Shown piece after piece: positions 1 to 7,461 of a stretch of 64,000 bases of DNA. This DNA comes from an uncultured bacterium (GTDB lineage: Bacteria > Bacteroidota > Bacteroidia > Bacteroidales > Bacteroidaceae). The position numbers were made by a program, and so were the translations under genes. The stretch spans positions 55,757 through 119,756 of the forward strand of contig CAMHUC010000002.1 of NCBI GenBank assembly GCA_946188155.1, in the 5' to 3' direction. The notes under the pieces are model-generated. The model had not been told where the DNA came from. It did no database searches and worked only from the letters and a program-made list of their open reading frames with translations. Numbering within the stretch: the stretch's first letter is position 1; each line of letters begins with the position of its first letter.

Positions 1-2
1 GC

Positions 3-3000
3 ATGAACCAGCCCAACGTCACACCGGGGGCCTATGAACTCATTGGAGGCGGATGGGAAATCTTCGACAACGAGACCGACGCCAAGCACAACCGCAACGG
101 ACAGACCTACCGCAACAACGAGACACCGATGTACTGGTATCAGAACAACTACTGGGTGGCCTACTATGCCAAGAGCTATCTCGGAAAGACCTACTCGAAC
201 CCCGTGCAGTTCAGCGTGGCCAACTACCACGACCTGGCCAAGGTGATGGGCGACAAGGAGCATCACTACTACATCGACCACAAGGATGCCTCCAAGGAGC
301 GCAACCCGAAGATATACATCAACGACTACTCGACGCTCGACGACGAAGACCCGATGAAAAACGCCAACGGCCTCGACCTGCTCAAGCAGCTCTACGACCT
401 GAGCCTGCTGACCACTGAGGCAGCCACCGGCGAGCTGGAGGGCCACGCCCTGCTCAACGAGCGCGTGAAGGGCGGCGAGAATCTGGACTTCATACTCCGC
501 ACCAACATCGACCATAGCAGCCCTTGGACACCCATCGGCAGCACGCAGTGCTTCGGCGGCACGCTGCATGGCGACGGCTATACCATCAGCGGCCTCGACC
601 ACTCGCTCTTCGACAAGCTCTGCGGCGCGGTCTATAACCTCGGCGTCACCGGTTCGTTCTCCGAGGCCGGCATCGCCAACAGCGGCGAGGGCTACATGGA
701 GAACTGCTGGATAAGCACCACGGGAACACCCGACGGCTCACTAAGGGCTGTATTCGGCAATCCTACGGCCACAAGCGGCATAAAGGTGGTGAACTGCTAC
801 TATCCTGAGGGCAAGAACTACCTGACCACCGACAATGGCCGTGGACTGGCCAAGCCCATGTCGGCCAGAGCCTTCTACGACGGCACCGTTGCCTACGACC
901 TCAACGGCTTCTACCTCTGGAAGCGATACAACGACCACAGCACGCCTGCCGGCACGCCCACGGCGTATAACTACTACGTTGACGACACTGACACTGGCGG
1001 CAACGCCATCCTGACGCTCAGAACCGATGGCAAGTACGGCGAAGACGTGAGCCTCTGCTCGTCGGGATTCGATGGCTTCCGCTATGTGGAAGACCGCTAC
1101 GGCGACGGTGACTTCATCTATCAGGAGGGCACTATCCCCGAAGAGGACAACATCAGACTCTATACGCCCGTCGGCTCTTCCGACCCCATCGCAGCAGGCT
1201 ACTACCCCATCTGGCCCGACGACTACCTGTTCTTCGGCCAGAGCCTGAACTACGGACAGGTGACGGGTCGCACCCACCAAGGCCGTCCCTCGCGAATCGC
1301 CAAGGGAGGCGACCGCCTTACTACCGACGTAACGGGCAACCGTGTCTACCGCGCACCGGCATATTTCCGTAATTACAACATGGCGACCGTTCACTTCAAC
1401 CCCTACGCCGTCTTTGTCGAAAAGAATGTCGACGGCACCGTGGAGGTACACAAGAATATGACCGCCATCGACTTCACGGGCTATAACGACACCAGCTATC
1501 CCTATGATAAGGGCTGGAAGCAGTGGTCAAAGACGTCGCAGATGCTACAGACCTCCGGAAAGTCGTCCGACGCATACGCATTCTACCCGCCACTGCTCGA
1601 CGACGGCGGCCTGTCGGAGATGCGCAACATCGGGCTGACGCAGAACCTGCTGGCCTATACCGATGCCACGGGAAAGACCGCCGATGCCGTGGCCACAGCA
1701 CTGCCCGACGAGGCATACGCCGAGCTTGACACTGGGGAAAAGCCGGCAAAGTATCGTGCGGTGGCATATCAGGATCCTTCGTCGGTGAAGGGGCACCACG
1801 TAAGCCTTTCCGGCAGCGACTATGTGGCAACCAACGACCACTTCTTAGTAGACAAGCAGGACTTCAACGCGCCTATCGCCTATACCTTCGCCGATGGCTA
1901 TCGGATGTGGTACCAGCGTTATCCTGACACTTACGTTGCCATCTCATGGACAGATGATGACAGCAACGAATCAACGCCGCCCGTGCGCACCACGACTGGC
2001 TGGGAGGGCATCAGCCTGCCGTTCAACGCTGAGGTAGTCACTACACATCAGAAGGGCGAGATAACCCACTTCTACAACAAGAGCTGGGAGAGTAAGAACG
2101 ACAAACCGGCGAAGATAGGTCACGAGTACTGGTTGCGCGAGTTTGCCGACGGAGGTACTTCTGAGGGTAGTGTCTATAAGGCAAACATGGTATTCCCAAC
2201 GACTGTTCCCACGGGTGACGAATTGCCTGAGAAAAAAGAGTTCGAAAGTACCTTCCTCTGGGACTACTACTACTCGTACAACAGGTATGACGATGCCAAT
2301 ACCGATGACTACCAAGAGGATGACAGAGACCACGTATACTATAAGGAAGGTCGCATTTATGAGGACTATGCCTACCTGACAGCTGCCAAGCCCTACATCA
2401 TTGGCTTCCCTGGCGCGACGTACCGTGAATTCGACCTTAGTGGCAATTTCACTCCAGCCAACACGCTTAACTGGCCTGTCTCGCGTAAGCTCGCCAAGCA
2501 GTATGTCACCTTCGCCTCGGCAACTGGGACGGCCATCGGCGTGAGCGACCTCGCCACTGGCATCTCAGCAGATGGCTACATCTTCAAGCCCAGCTACCTG
2601 AACGAGGCGTTCGCGGCAGGCACGGCCAACACCTATACCCTCAACGCTGAGGGCAGCAGCTACGACGTGCCCGCAGAGGGCGAGGCCGTCAGCGTGGCTG
2701 CCTTCCGGCCTTACTTCGTCAAGGCTGCTGGTGGCAATGCCCGCACCCGCAGCATCATCTTCGGCGACGCGGAGCAGTCGCAGTTAGGCGGCGACGGGGA
2801 GCACAGCGATGCCGACCAGACTGGAACGCTCATCATCCGTCCCGACAAGTCGGCGATTGTGGTCACCTCGGCCCTGAGCTATACCACCGATGTGCGCATC
2901 TTCAGCACCGCAGGCGTCACGCTCCGCTCGTTCACCATCCAGCCGGGCGAGACGGTGGAGTCGCGCGTGCTCAATAGCGGTGTCTACATTGTGCGCACCC

Positions 3001-3038
3001 TCGACGGGCAGTACACCAAGAAGCTCAGTGTGAAATGA
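3..3038 (+). CDS. Large secreted/surface protein, 5' end outside window, T9SS-like C-terminal tail
   Basis: The frame is open from the window edge to a TGA at 3036-3038. The first visible Met (position 3) is followed by mature-type sequence and no signal peptide, so the gene almost certainly begins upstream. Around residues 185-235 there is a GLUG-like stretch ('GGTLHGDGYTISGLD') of the kind found in Bacteroidales adhesin-like proteins. Aromatic- and Gly/Asp-rich sequence follows. The last ~80 residues resemble a type IX secretion sorting domain and end 'GVYIVRTLDGQYTKKLSVK'. By family this would be exported by T9SS and attached to or released from the surface; substrate and role are unknown. 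The stop overlaps an ATG that could start the next gene. Composition is GC-rich, unlike the defence-like genes that follow. Confidence 0.75.
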   Translation: MNQPNVTPGAYELIGGGWEIFDNETDAKHNRNGQTYRNNETPMYWYQNNYWVAYYAKSYLGKTYSNPVQFSVANYHDLAKVMGDKEHHYYIDHKDASKERNPKIYINDYSTLDDEDPMKNANGLDLLKQLYDLSLLTTEAATGELEGHALLNERVKGGENLDFILRTNIDHSSPWTPIGSTQCFGGTLHGDGYTISGLDHSLFDKLCGAVYNLGVTGSFSEAGIANSGEGYMENCWISTTGTPDGSLRAVFGNPTATSGIKVVNCYYPEGKNYLTTDNGRGLAKPMSARAFYDGTVAYDLNGFYLWKRYNDHSTPAGTPTAYNYYVDDTDTGGNAILTLRTDGKYGEDVSLCSSGFDGFRYVEDRYGDGDFIYQEGTIPEEDNIRLYTPVGSSDPIAAGYYPIWPDDYLFFGQSLNYGQVTGRTHQGRPSRIAKGGDRLTTDVTGNRVYRAPAYFRNYNMATVHFNPYAVFVEKNVDGTVEVHKNMTAIDFTGYNDTSYPYDKGWKQWSKTSQMLQTSGKSSDAYAFYPPLLDDGGLSEMRNIGLTQNLLAYTDATGKTADAVATALPDEAYAELDTGEKPAKYRAVAYQDPSSVKGHHVSLSGSDYVATNDHFLVDKQDFNAPIAYTFADGYRMWYQRYPDTYVAISWTDDDSNESTPPVRTTTGWEGISLPFNAEVVTTHQKGEITHFYNKSWESKNDKPAKIGHEYWLREFADGGTSEGSVYKANMVFPTTVPTGDELPEKKEFESTFLWDYYYSYNRYDDANTDDYQEDDRDHVYYKEGRIYEDYAYLTAAKPYIIGFPGATYREFDLSGNFTPANTLNWPVSRKLAKQYVTFASATGTAIGVSDLATGISADGYIFKPSYLNEAFAAGTANTYTLNAEGSSYDVPAEGEAVSVAAFRPYFVKAAGGNARTRSIIFGDAEQSQLGGDGEHSDADQTGTLIIRPDKSAIVVTSALSYTTDVRIFSTAGVTLRSFTIQPGETVESRVLNSGVYIVRTLDGQYTKKLSVK

Positions 3039-3042
3039 TGCA

Positions 3043-3110
3043 ACCACGGATGACACGGATGAAACGGACGGAAGATATGACGAAAGATGCGTCGCGCGAC
3101 ATACAGACCT
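3043..3110 (+). repeat. 5' leader cassette repeat, copy A
   Basis: First of four related blocks with the core 'cggatgaaacgga..gaagatatgacgaaaga', lying just after a stop codon and supplying the N-terminal codons (MKRTEDMTKD) of the next open frame. The other copies are at 4017, 4944 and 6095. Here the first part reads 'cggatgacacggatg' instead of 'cggattacacggatg'. Confidence 0.7.
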
Positions 3111-4012
3111 CACAGCACAGCGGCCAGCAGGGAGAGATCATCCTCTACCAGCCCGACGAGACCGTGCGCCTCGAAGTCCGCCTGGAGGACGATACCGTAT
3201 GGCTGACGCAGGCGCAGATGGCGGAGTTGTTCCAGAAAGACCAGTCGGTGATAGCAAGGCATATTGGTAATGTGTTCCGTGAAGGGGAACTCGAAGAAAA
3301 GAGTAATATGCAAATTTTGCATAATACTCTGTCAAAATATAAGCCGACAAAGGTATATAGCCTTAATGTTATTATTTCTGTAGGCTATCGGGTAAAAAGT
3401 AAAAGAGGTACTCAGTTTAGAATTTGGGCTACATCCGTTTTAAGAGACTTTCTGCTTAGGGGTTATGCTATAAATCGGCAGCTAACAGAATTAGAGCGGC
3501 ATGTGGATGCCCGTTTTGATGCGCATATACTGACAGAAGAGCAACGGTTTAGGAAGATAGAGCAAGTACTTTCTGACCATCAGCAGAAGATTGACTTCTT
3601 CGTGCGCACATCGCTGCCGCCCGTTGAGGGTGTCTTCTACGACGGACAGATATTCGATGCCTACGCCCAGATTGTCAGTCTTATCAAGCAGGCCAGGCGC
3701 AGCATCGTACTTATCGACAACTACATTGACGAGACGACACTGACCATGCTCAGCAAGCGTGCAGTCGGTGTCTCGGCAACCATCTATACCCGCCCGCTCT
3801 CCCAGCAACAGCAACTCGACCTCGAGCGCCACAACCAGCAGTATTCGCCCATCGCGGTGAATATCTGCCAGCACAACCACGACCGCTTCCTCATCATCGA
3901 TGACACGGTTTACCTCTTCGGTGCCAGCCTGAAGGATGCCGGCAAGAAATTCTTCGCATACATCAAGATGCAGGAGACATCGGCTGCAGAACTGCTTGGC
4001 GGAATAAGATAA
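3059..4012 (+). CDS. RhuM-family protein with C-terminal HKD-like (phospholipase D-type) domain, copy 1
   Basis: Residues ~20-150 match the RhuM family (named after the Salmonella SPI-3 gene): 'VRLEDDTVWLTQAQMAELF' followed by 'NVIISVGYRVKSKRGTQFR' and 'LRDFLLRGYAIN', a predicted DNA-binding or phage-antirepressor-like module. The C-terminal ~110 residues look like half of a phospholipase D fold: 'SIVLIDNYID' then 'HDRFLIIDDTVYLFGASLKD', an HxRx4D version of the HxKx4D motif. I chose the ATG at 3059 because it aligns with the start of the tandem paralogue; 3035 (overlapping the upstream stop) and 3077 are alternatives. Sequence for residues ~60-160 is clearly more AT-rich than both flanks. 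A role in phage or mobile-element biology is inference; neither function nor partners are established from sequence. Confidence 0.8.
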   Translation: MKRTEDMTKDASRDIQTSQHSGQQGEIILYQPDETVRLEVRLEDDTVWLTQAQMAELFQKDQSVIARHIGNVFREGELEEKSNMQILHNTLSKYKPTKVYSLNVIISVGYRVKSKRGTQFRIWATSVLRDFLLRGYAINRQLTELERHVDARFDAHILTEEQRFRKIEQVLSDHQQKIDFFVRTSLPPVEGVFYDGQIFDAYAQIVSLIKQARRSIVLIDNYIDETTLTMLSKRAVGVSATIYTRPLSQQQQLDLERHNQQYSPIAVNICQHNHDRFLIIDDTVYLFGASLKDAGKKFFAYIKMQETSAAELLGGIR

Positions 4013-4016
4013 ATGG

Positions 4017-4082
4017 CAACGGATTACGCGGATGAAACGGACAGAAGATATGACGAAAGATATAACGCACGACATACAGACC
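4017..4082 (+). repeat. 5' leader cassette repeat, copy B
   Basis: Second copy of the block. It lies a few bases after the stop of RhuM copy 1 and contains the ATG of RhuM copy 2 at 4032. After the shared core it runs on into 'gacatacagacc', also present in copy A, so the two RhuM genes share more of this 5' region than the other copies do. Confidence 0.7.
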
Positions 4083-4940
4083 ACGCGGCAGGGCGTTCAG
4101 CAGGGAGAGATCATCCTCTACCAGCCTGACGAGACCGTGCGGCTCGAGGTCAGGCTGGAGGATGACACCGTCTGGCTGACAACTAATCAAATGGCTCTGC
4201 TGTTTGACAGAGAAGAGTCAAATATTCGCCGTCATATTCTAAATGTGTTTGGTGAAGATGAGCTGGAGCGTTCGAATAACGTGCAAAATTTACACGTTAA
4301 TGGGGTTAAGAAACCTGTTCCCTATTACTCGCTTGATGTCATCATCTCCGTAGGCTACCGGGTTAAGTCCAAACGGGGAACTAAGTTCCGCCAGTGGGCT
4401 AACAGGGTACTTAGGGAATACTTGCTGAGAGGCTATGCCGTTAATTCACGGATTATGGCACTGGAGCAAAGGGTTGATGAGCAGGCTTCTCAGCTGAAAC
4501 TAGTGCGGCAGAAGATTGACTTCTTCGTGCAGACCAGCCAGCCGCCTGTGGTGGGAGTATTCAGTGGCGGTCAGGTGTTCTCCGCCCGCCTGTTTGTCGA
4601 AGACCTTGTCAAGACGGCGAAGCGGGAAATCGTGCTCATCGACAACTATGTGGATGCCAAGACATTCGACCTGCTGGACGTACGCGGCACAGGTGTCGAT
4701 GCAACAATATATACCGATAGGATAGATGCCGGCCTTCAGCGTCTGCAGCAACTCCACAACCAGGAGCATAGCAGTCTGCCAGTGAATATAGCAACATTCA
4801 CGCATCCCTTCCACGACCGCTTCCTCATCATCGACGATGACCTCTGGCATTGCGGTGCTTCGTTCAAGGACTTAGGCCGCAGACTGTTTGCCATAGACAG
4901 GCTGAACATCGACAAGAGCATCATCCTCGGGCAACTTTAA
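4032..4940 (+). CDS. RhuM-family protein with C-terminal HKD-like domain, copy 2
   Basis: Tandem paralogue of the preceding gene, 19 bp downstream on the same strand, probably co-transcribed. The N-terminal 45-50 residues ('GEIILYQPDETVRLEVRLED') are nearly identical to copy 1 at the DNA level. The RhuM core then diverges ('WLTTNQMALLFDREESNIRR') but keeps 'DVIISVGYRVKSKRGTKFR'. The C-terminus again carries 'EIVLIDNYVD' and 'HDRFLIIDDDLWHCGASFKD', the HxRx4D HKD-like signature, so the fusion is a conserved architecture rather than an accident. At 302 residues it is slightly shorter than copy 1 because the linker before the HKD-like part is shorter. Function is inferred only as DNA-binding plus possible phosphodiesterase-like; the Arg in place of Lys raises doubt about catalysis. 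Confidence 0.8.
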   Translation: MKRTEDMTKDITHDIQTTRQGVQQGEIILYQPDETVRLEVRLEDDTVWLTTNQMALLFDREESNIRRHILNVFGEDELERSNNVQNLHVNGVKKPVPYYSLDVIISVGYRVKSKRGTKFRQWANRVLREYLLRGYAVNSRIMALEQRVDEQASQLKLVRQKIDFFVQTSQPPVVGVFSGGQVFSARLFVEDLVKTAKREIVLIDNYVDAKTFDLLDVRGTGVDATIYTDRIDAGLQRLQQLHNQEHSSLPVNIATFTHPFHDRFLIIDDDLWHCGASFKDLGRRLFAIDRLNIDKSIILGQL

Positions 4941-4943
4941 CTG

Positions 4944-5008
4944 ACAACGGATTACACGGATGAAACGGATTGAAGATATGATGAAAGATATGAAAGAAGA
5001 TATGAACA
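4944..5008 (+). repeat. 5' leader cassette repeat, copy C
   Basis: Third copy, closely matching copy D ('acaacggattacacggatg' and 'gaagatatgaac'). It opens a short frame starting at 4960 (MKRIEDMMKDMKEDMN) that is not followed by an intact gene. Confidence 0.7.
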
Positions 5009-5215
5009 GTATATACACGATATTCAGAGTGAACAGAACCTCACGGGGGGAAACCTCACGGGGGGACAGTCCCCTTGTGAGCACATACGATATTCGGAGT
5101 GAACAGAACCTCACAAGTGGTCAGACCCTTTGTGTGCTCAAGGGGTCAGACCCTTTGTGTGCTTGCTGATGGCAGCAGGGATGGGGGAAGTGTGGGGACA
5201 GATTTCCGTCTGATT
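4960..5215 (+). pseudogene. Remnant 5' end of a surface-protein gene (leader plus signal peptide)
   Basis: The 69-codon frame from 4960 to 5169 begins with the repeated leader MKRIEDMMKDMKED and runs through short repeats with 'cacgggggg' and 'cagaccctttgtgtgct' units. In a neighbouring frame, about 5150-5215 reads 'FVCLLMAAGMGEVWGQISV' before a stop, very like the signal peptide of the MBG protein ('LLLLMAGVTGAWGQTD'). This looks like the decayed start of another large surface protein whose body has been lost. Small palindromes such as GGGGGGACAGTCCCC lie inside. It could instead be a non-coding 5' region; I see no intact product. Confidence 0.45.
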
Positions 5216-5240
5216 GTTTGGTCGTTTCAATGATAATTTG

Positions 5241-5250
5241 TAATTTTGCG
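5241..5250 (+). promoter_or_regulatory. Bacteroidetes-type promoter for the Abi-like gene
   Basis: TAATTTTGCG fits the -7 element TAnnTTTG; a TTTG at 5217-5220 sits about 20 bp upstream as the -33 element. The start codon of the next gene is 25 bp downstream. Confidence 0.6.
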
Positions 5251-5274
5251 ATAGACTTATAATAAAGAAGCGAA

Positions 5275-5973
5275 ATGAAGTATAAGGAATTTGAGAGGAT
5301 TATATCAGAAGAACGTATGAGTCGCTACGTCGGTGCCTGCGGGGGCAATACCCGCAAGGCAATGACGCTTTATCGCTACAATGTAGAATTGGCACAGACC
5401 GTTTTCCCCATTATTGGATTTTTTGAAGTTGCGCTGCGAAATGCAATCAATGTAGAACTGACGATAGCACTCGGCAGCGAATGGCTGAAAGACTCGTGTC
5501 TGCCAGGGGGTATTTTCAATATCCCTAATGCTCATAAAACCTGCGATATTATTAGCAACGCTTACCATAGACTACTTCGTGATGGATTGTATTCGCATAC
5601 TAAGCTGTTGGCAGAAATGGAATTTGGGGTCTGGAAATACATGTTTTCTCCAGTACAGTATCGTCAAACAGGAAGAATCCTTCTTCGGATATTTCCAAAT
5701 AGGCCACGTTCTTCAGTTCAAATGCAATACAATTCTTCTTATGTGTTCAATGAACTCGATAAGATTAATACCCTGCGCAATAGAATAGCCCATCATGAGC
5801 CAATTTGTTTTCCTGCTCAAGGGGATATAATATATACAGATTACATCCGAAATGAATATGTTAAGATCTTGTCTTTGCTTGAATGGCTGGGGATCGATAG
5901 CAAAAAATATCTTTATGGTTTAGACCATGTTATGGTGATTAGCGATAAGATAGATAAGCTAAAACCTGTATAA
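5275..5973 (+). CDS. Abi-family protein (AbiD/AbiF-like, HEPN domain)
   Basis: This 232-residue protein matches the Abi_2 layout: an N-terminal segment 'MSRYVGACGGNTRKAMTLY', a helical middle with 'FFEVALRNAINVEL', and near residues 168-177 the motif 'LRNRIAHHEPI'. That motif carries the R-x4-H signature of HEPN ribonucleases (R-N-R-I-A-H followed by HEP). Lactococcal relatives abort phage infection; an RNA-cleaving toxin role here is inferred from the motif. The gene has its own promoter and is AT-rich compared with flanking genes, suggesting horizontal transfer. It stands alone without an obvious antitoxin partner. The ATG at 5275 is the natural start, with an 'aagaagcga' purine-rich stretch just upstream. 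Confidence 0.8.
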   Translation: MKYKEFERIISEERMSRYVGACGGNTRKAMTLYRYNVELAQTVFPIIGFFEVALRNAINVELTIALGSEWLKDSCLPGGIFNIPNAHKTCDIISNAYHRLLRDGLYSHTKLLAEMEFGVWKYMFSPVQYRQTGRILLRIFPNRPRSSVQMQYNSSYVFNELDKINTLRNRIAHHEPICFPAQGDIIYTDYIRNEYVKILSLLEWLGIDSKKYLYGLDHVMVISDKIDKLKPV

Positions 5974-6094
5974 AACAATACCCACCAGCTTGACTTGCGT
6001 CAGGGGCTGATGGGAATCAACACTGCAAAGATAGACATTTATTCGATACGAAACAAACATTTCCACATGGAATTAACAAAATATAACTTTATCG
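5974..6094. other. AT-rich intergenic gap after the Abi-like gene
   Basis: A short non-coding stretch before leader copy D. It contains a small hairpin-capable segment (6001-6012 'caggggctgatg' region) but no clear terminator or gene. Confidence 0.4.
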
Positions 6095-6160
6095 ACAACG
6101 GATTACACGGATGAAACGGATTGAAGATATGACGAAAGAGATGAAAGAAGATATGAACGG
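6095..6160 (+). repeat. 5' leader cassette repeat, copy D
   Basis: Fourth copy ('acaacggattacacggatg ... gaagatatgaacgg'). It supplies the first 17 codons of the 65-codon frame at 6111. Confidence 0.7.
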
Positions 6161-6308
6161 TGTAACAACGACATTTCGGTTCCGTCCAAACGGAATCAAA
6201 TCCCTTCTGCTGATGCTCCTGCTACTGGTGATGGGAGTAGGGGAGAGTGTGGGAGTATTCCCTCGTGTGCTCGTTTTTTATAGAATAATAGGAAAAATAG
6301 GTGTATGA
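6111..6308 (+). CDS. Short leader/signal-peptide ORF, probable truncated surface protein, overlapping the nuclease start
   Basis: This 65-codon frame begins with the repeated leader MKRIEDMTKEMKED, continues through 'TFRFRPNGIKS' into a hydrophobic stretch 'LLLMLLLLVMGVGESVG' at about residues 32-48, and ends 17 residues later. It resembles the first part of the MBG protein, whose signal peptide is also preceded by a long hydrophilic leader. The simplest reading is a truncated surface-protein gene. However, its stop codon overlaps the ATG of the next gene (ATGA, 6305-6308), an arrangement that would allow translational coupling, so an expressed small membrane peptide cannot be excluded. Confidence 0.4.
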   Translation: MKRIEDMTKEMKEDMNGVTTTFRFRPNGIKSLLLMLLLLVMGVGESVGVFPRVLVFYRIIGKIGV

Positions 6309-7453
6309 ACAGCATGTTGAACTATCCAATCTTGCTCCGACAGGTAAAGAAACGCGTGGCATTGGCACAGCAGAGAGCAATCTTTGCAGCCAATGAGGAA
6401 CTGCTGCGAATGTATTGGGACTTGGGGCAGATGCTATATACTGCACAAAAGAAAGAAGGATGGGGGAAAGGTACACTCGCTCGTCTTTCCGCAGACTTAA
6501 AGAATGAATACCCTGAAGAAAAAGGTTTCTCCGAAAGAAATCTTCGATGCATGGTTGATTTCTATTTGGAATATAACCAAGACCTTACTGCCATAAAAGA
6601 TGGACATCATTCCAATTTGCAACCGGCAGTTGCAGAATCGCAAGAAATTACTAATGAATTGCATAAAAATACAATTGTGCAACCAGCGGTTGCACAATTA
6701 CCAGAATACAACTTCACGTTGCCTGTTCGTCACATCCATTGGACTCATAATGTTATTCTTATGCAGAGAGTAAAAGACATTAAGGCGCGCTACTGGTACA
6801 TGATGCAGTGTTTGACATCTCATTGGAGTAAGAATTATCTGGCAGAAGCCATCAAACTAGACTATTACGGCAAACATGGTGCACTTGCCAGCAATTTCGA
6901 CTCGACATTACCTGCGCCAGATGCAAAAGGAGTAAAGTCGATGCTGAAGGATCCCTATATATTTGATATGCTCACTTTCACCAACGAATACAATGAACGT
7001 GATGTCGAGATTGGTCTGGTGAAACACGTAGAGCAATTTCTTGTTGAAATGGGGGCTGGCTTCGGTTTCATGGGTCGCCAGTATCATATTACAGTATCAG
7101 GTGACGATTATTACATCGACTTGTTAATGTATAACGCCTTTATGCATCGTTATATGGTTATAGAACTCAAGGATACTGAGTTCAAACCTGAATATATTGG
7201 AAAATTAAATTTCTATTGTTCGGCTGTTGACGATGTTCTTTGTCGTGAAGGTGATAATAAAACAATTGGTTTACTTCTATGTAAGACGAAAGATAAAATA
7301 AAGGCAGAATATGCGTTAAGAGATATCAACAAGCCAATAGGCATCTCTGATTATGAACTTGGCCAAGCCTTACCCCATGACTTGCGCTCTAATCTGCCGA
7401 GCATTGAGGATATTGAAGCGGAATTCGATAACCAGATAGAAGAACAGAAATGA
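6305..7453 (+). CDS. YhcG/DUF1016-family PD-(D/E)XK nuclease
   Basis: At 382 residues this has the normal length of the family. The N-terminal DUF1016_N helical domain (about residues 5-170) carries 'EELLRMYWDLGQML' and 'GFSERNLRCMVDFY'. The C-terminal nuclease-like domain (about 215-370) shows the PD-(D/E)XK pattern: 'YYIDLLMYNAFMHRYMVIEL', then K after a one-residue gap, and 'IGLLLCKTKD'. Family members occur in defence contexts and mobile elements; the actual substrate is not known from sequence. Its start overlaps the upstream short ORF by 4 nt, and the MBG gene starts 8 bp after its end. The sequence is AT-rich compared with its neighbours, consistent with transfer. Confidence 0.88.
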   Translation: MNSMLNYPILLRQVKKRVALAQQRAIFAANEELLRMYWDLGQMLYTAQKKEGWGKGTLARLSADLKNEYPEEKGFSERNLRCMVDFYLEYNQDLTAIKDGHHSNLQPAVAESQEITNELHKNTIVQPAVAQLPEYNFTLPVRHIHWTHNVILMQRVKDIKARYWYMMQCLTSHWSKNYLAEAIKLDYYGKHGALASNFDSTLPAPDAKGVKSMLKDPYIFDMLTFTNEYNERDVEIGLVKHVEQFLVEMGAGFGFMGRQYHITVSGDDYYIDLLMYNAFMHRYMVIELKDTEFKPEYIGKLNFYCSAVDDVLCREGDNKTIGLLLCKTKDKIKAEYALRDINKPIGISDYELGQALPHDLRSNLPSIEDIEAEFDNQIEEQK

Positions 7454-7461
7454 AACTTTAA

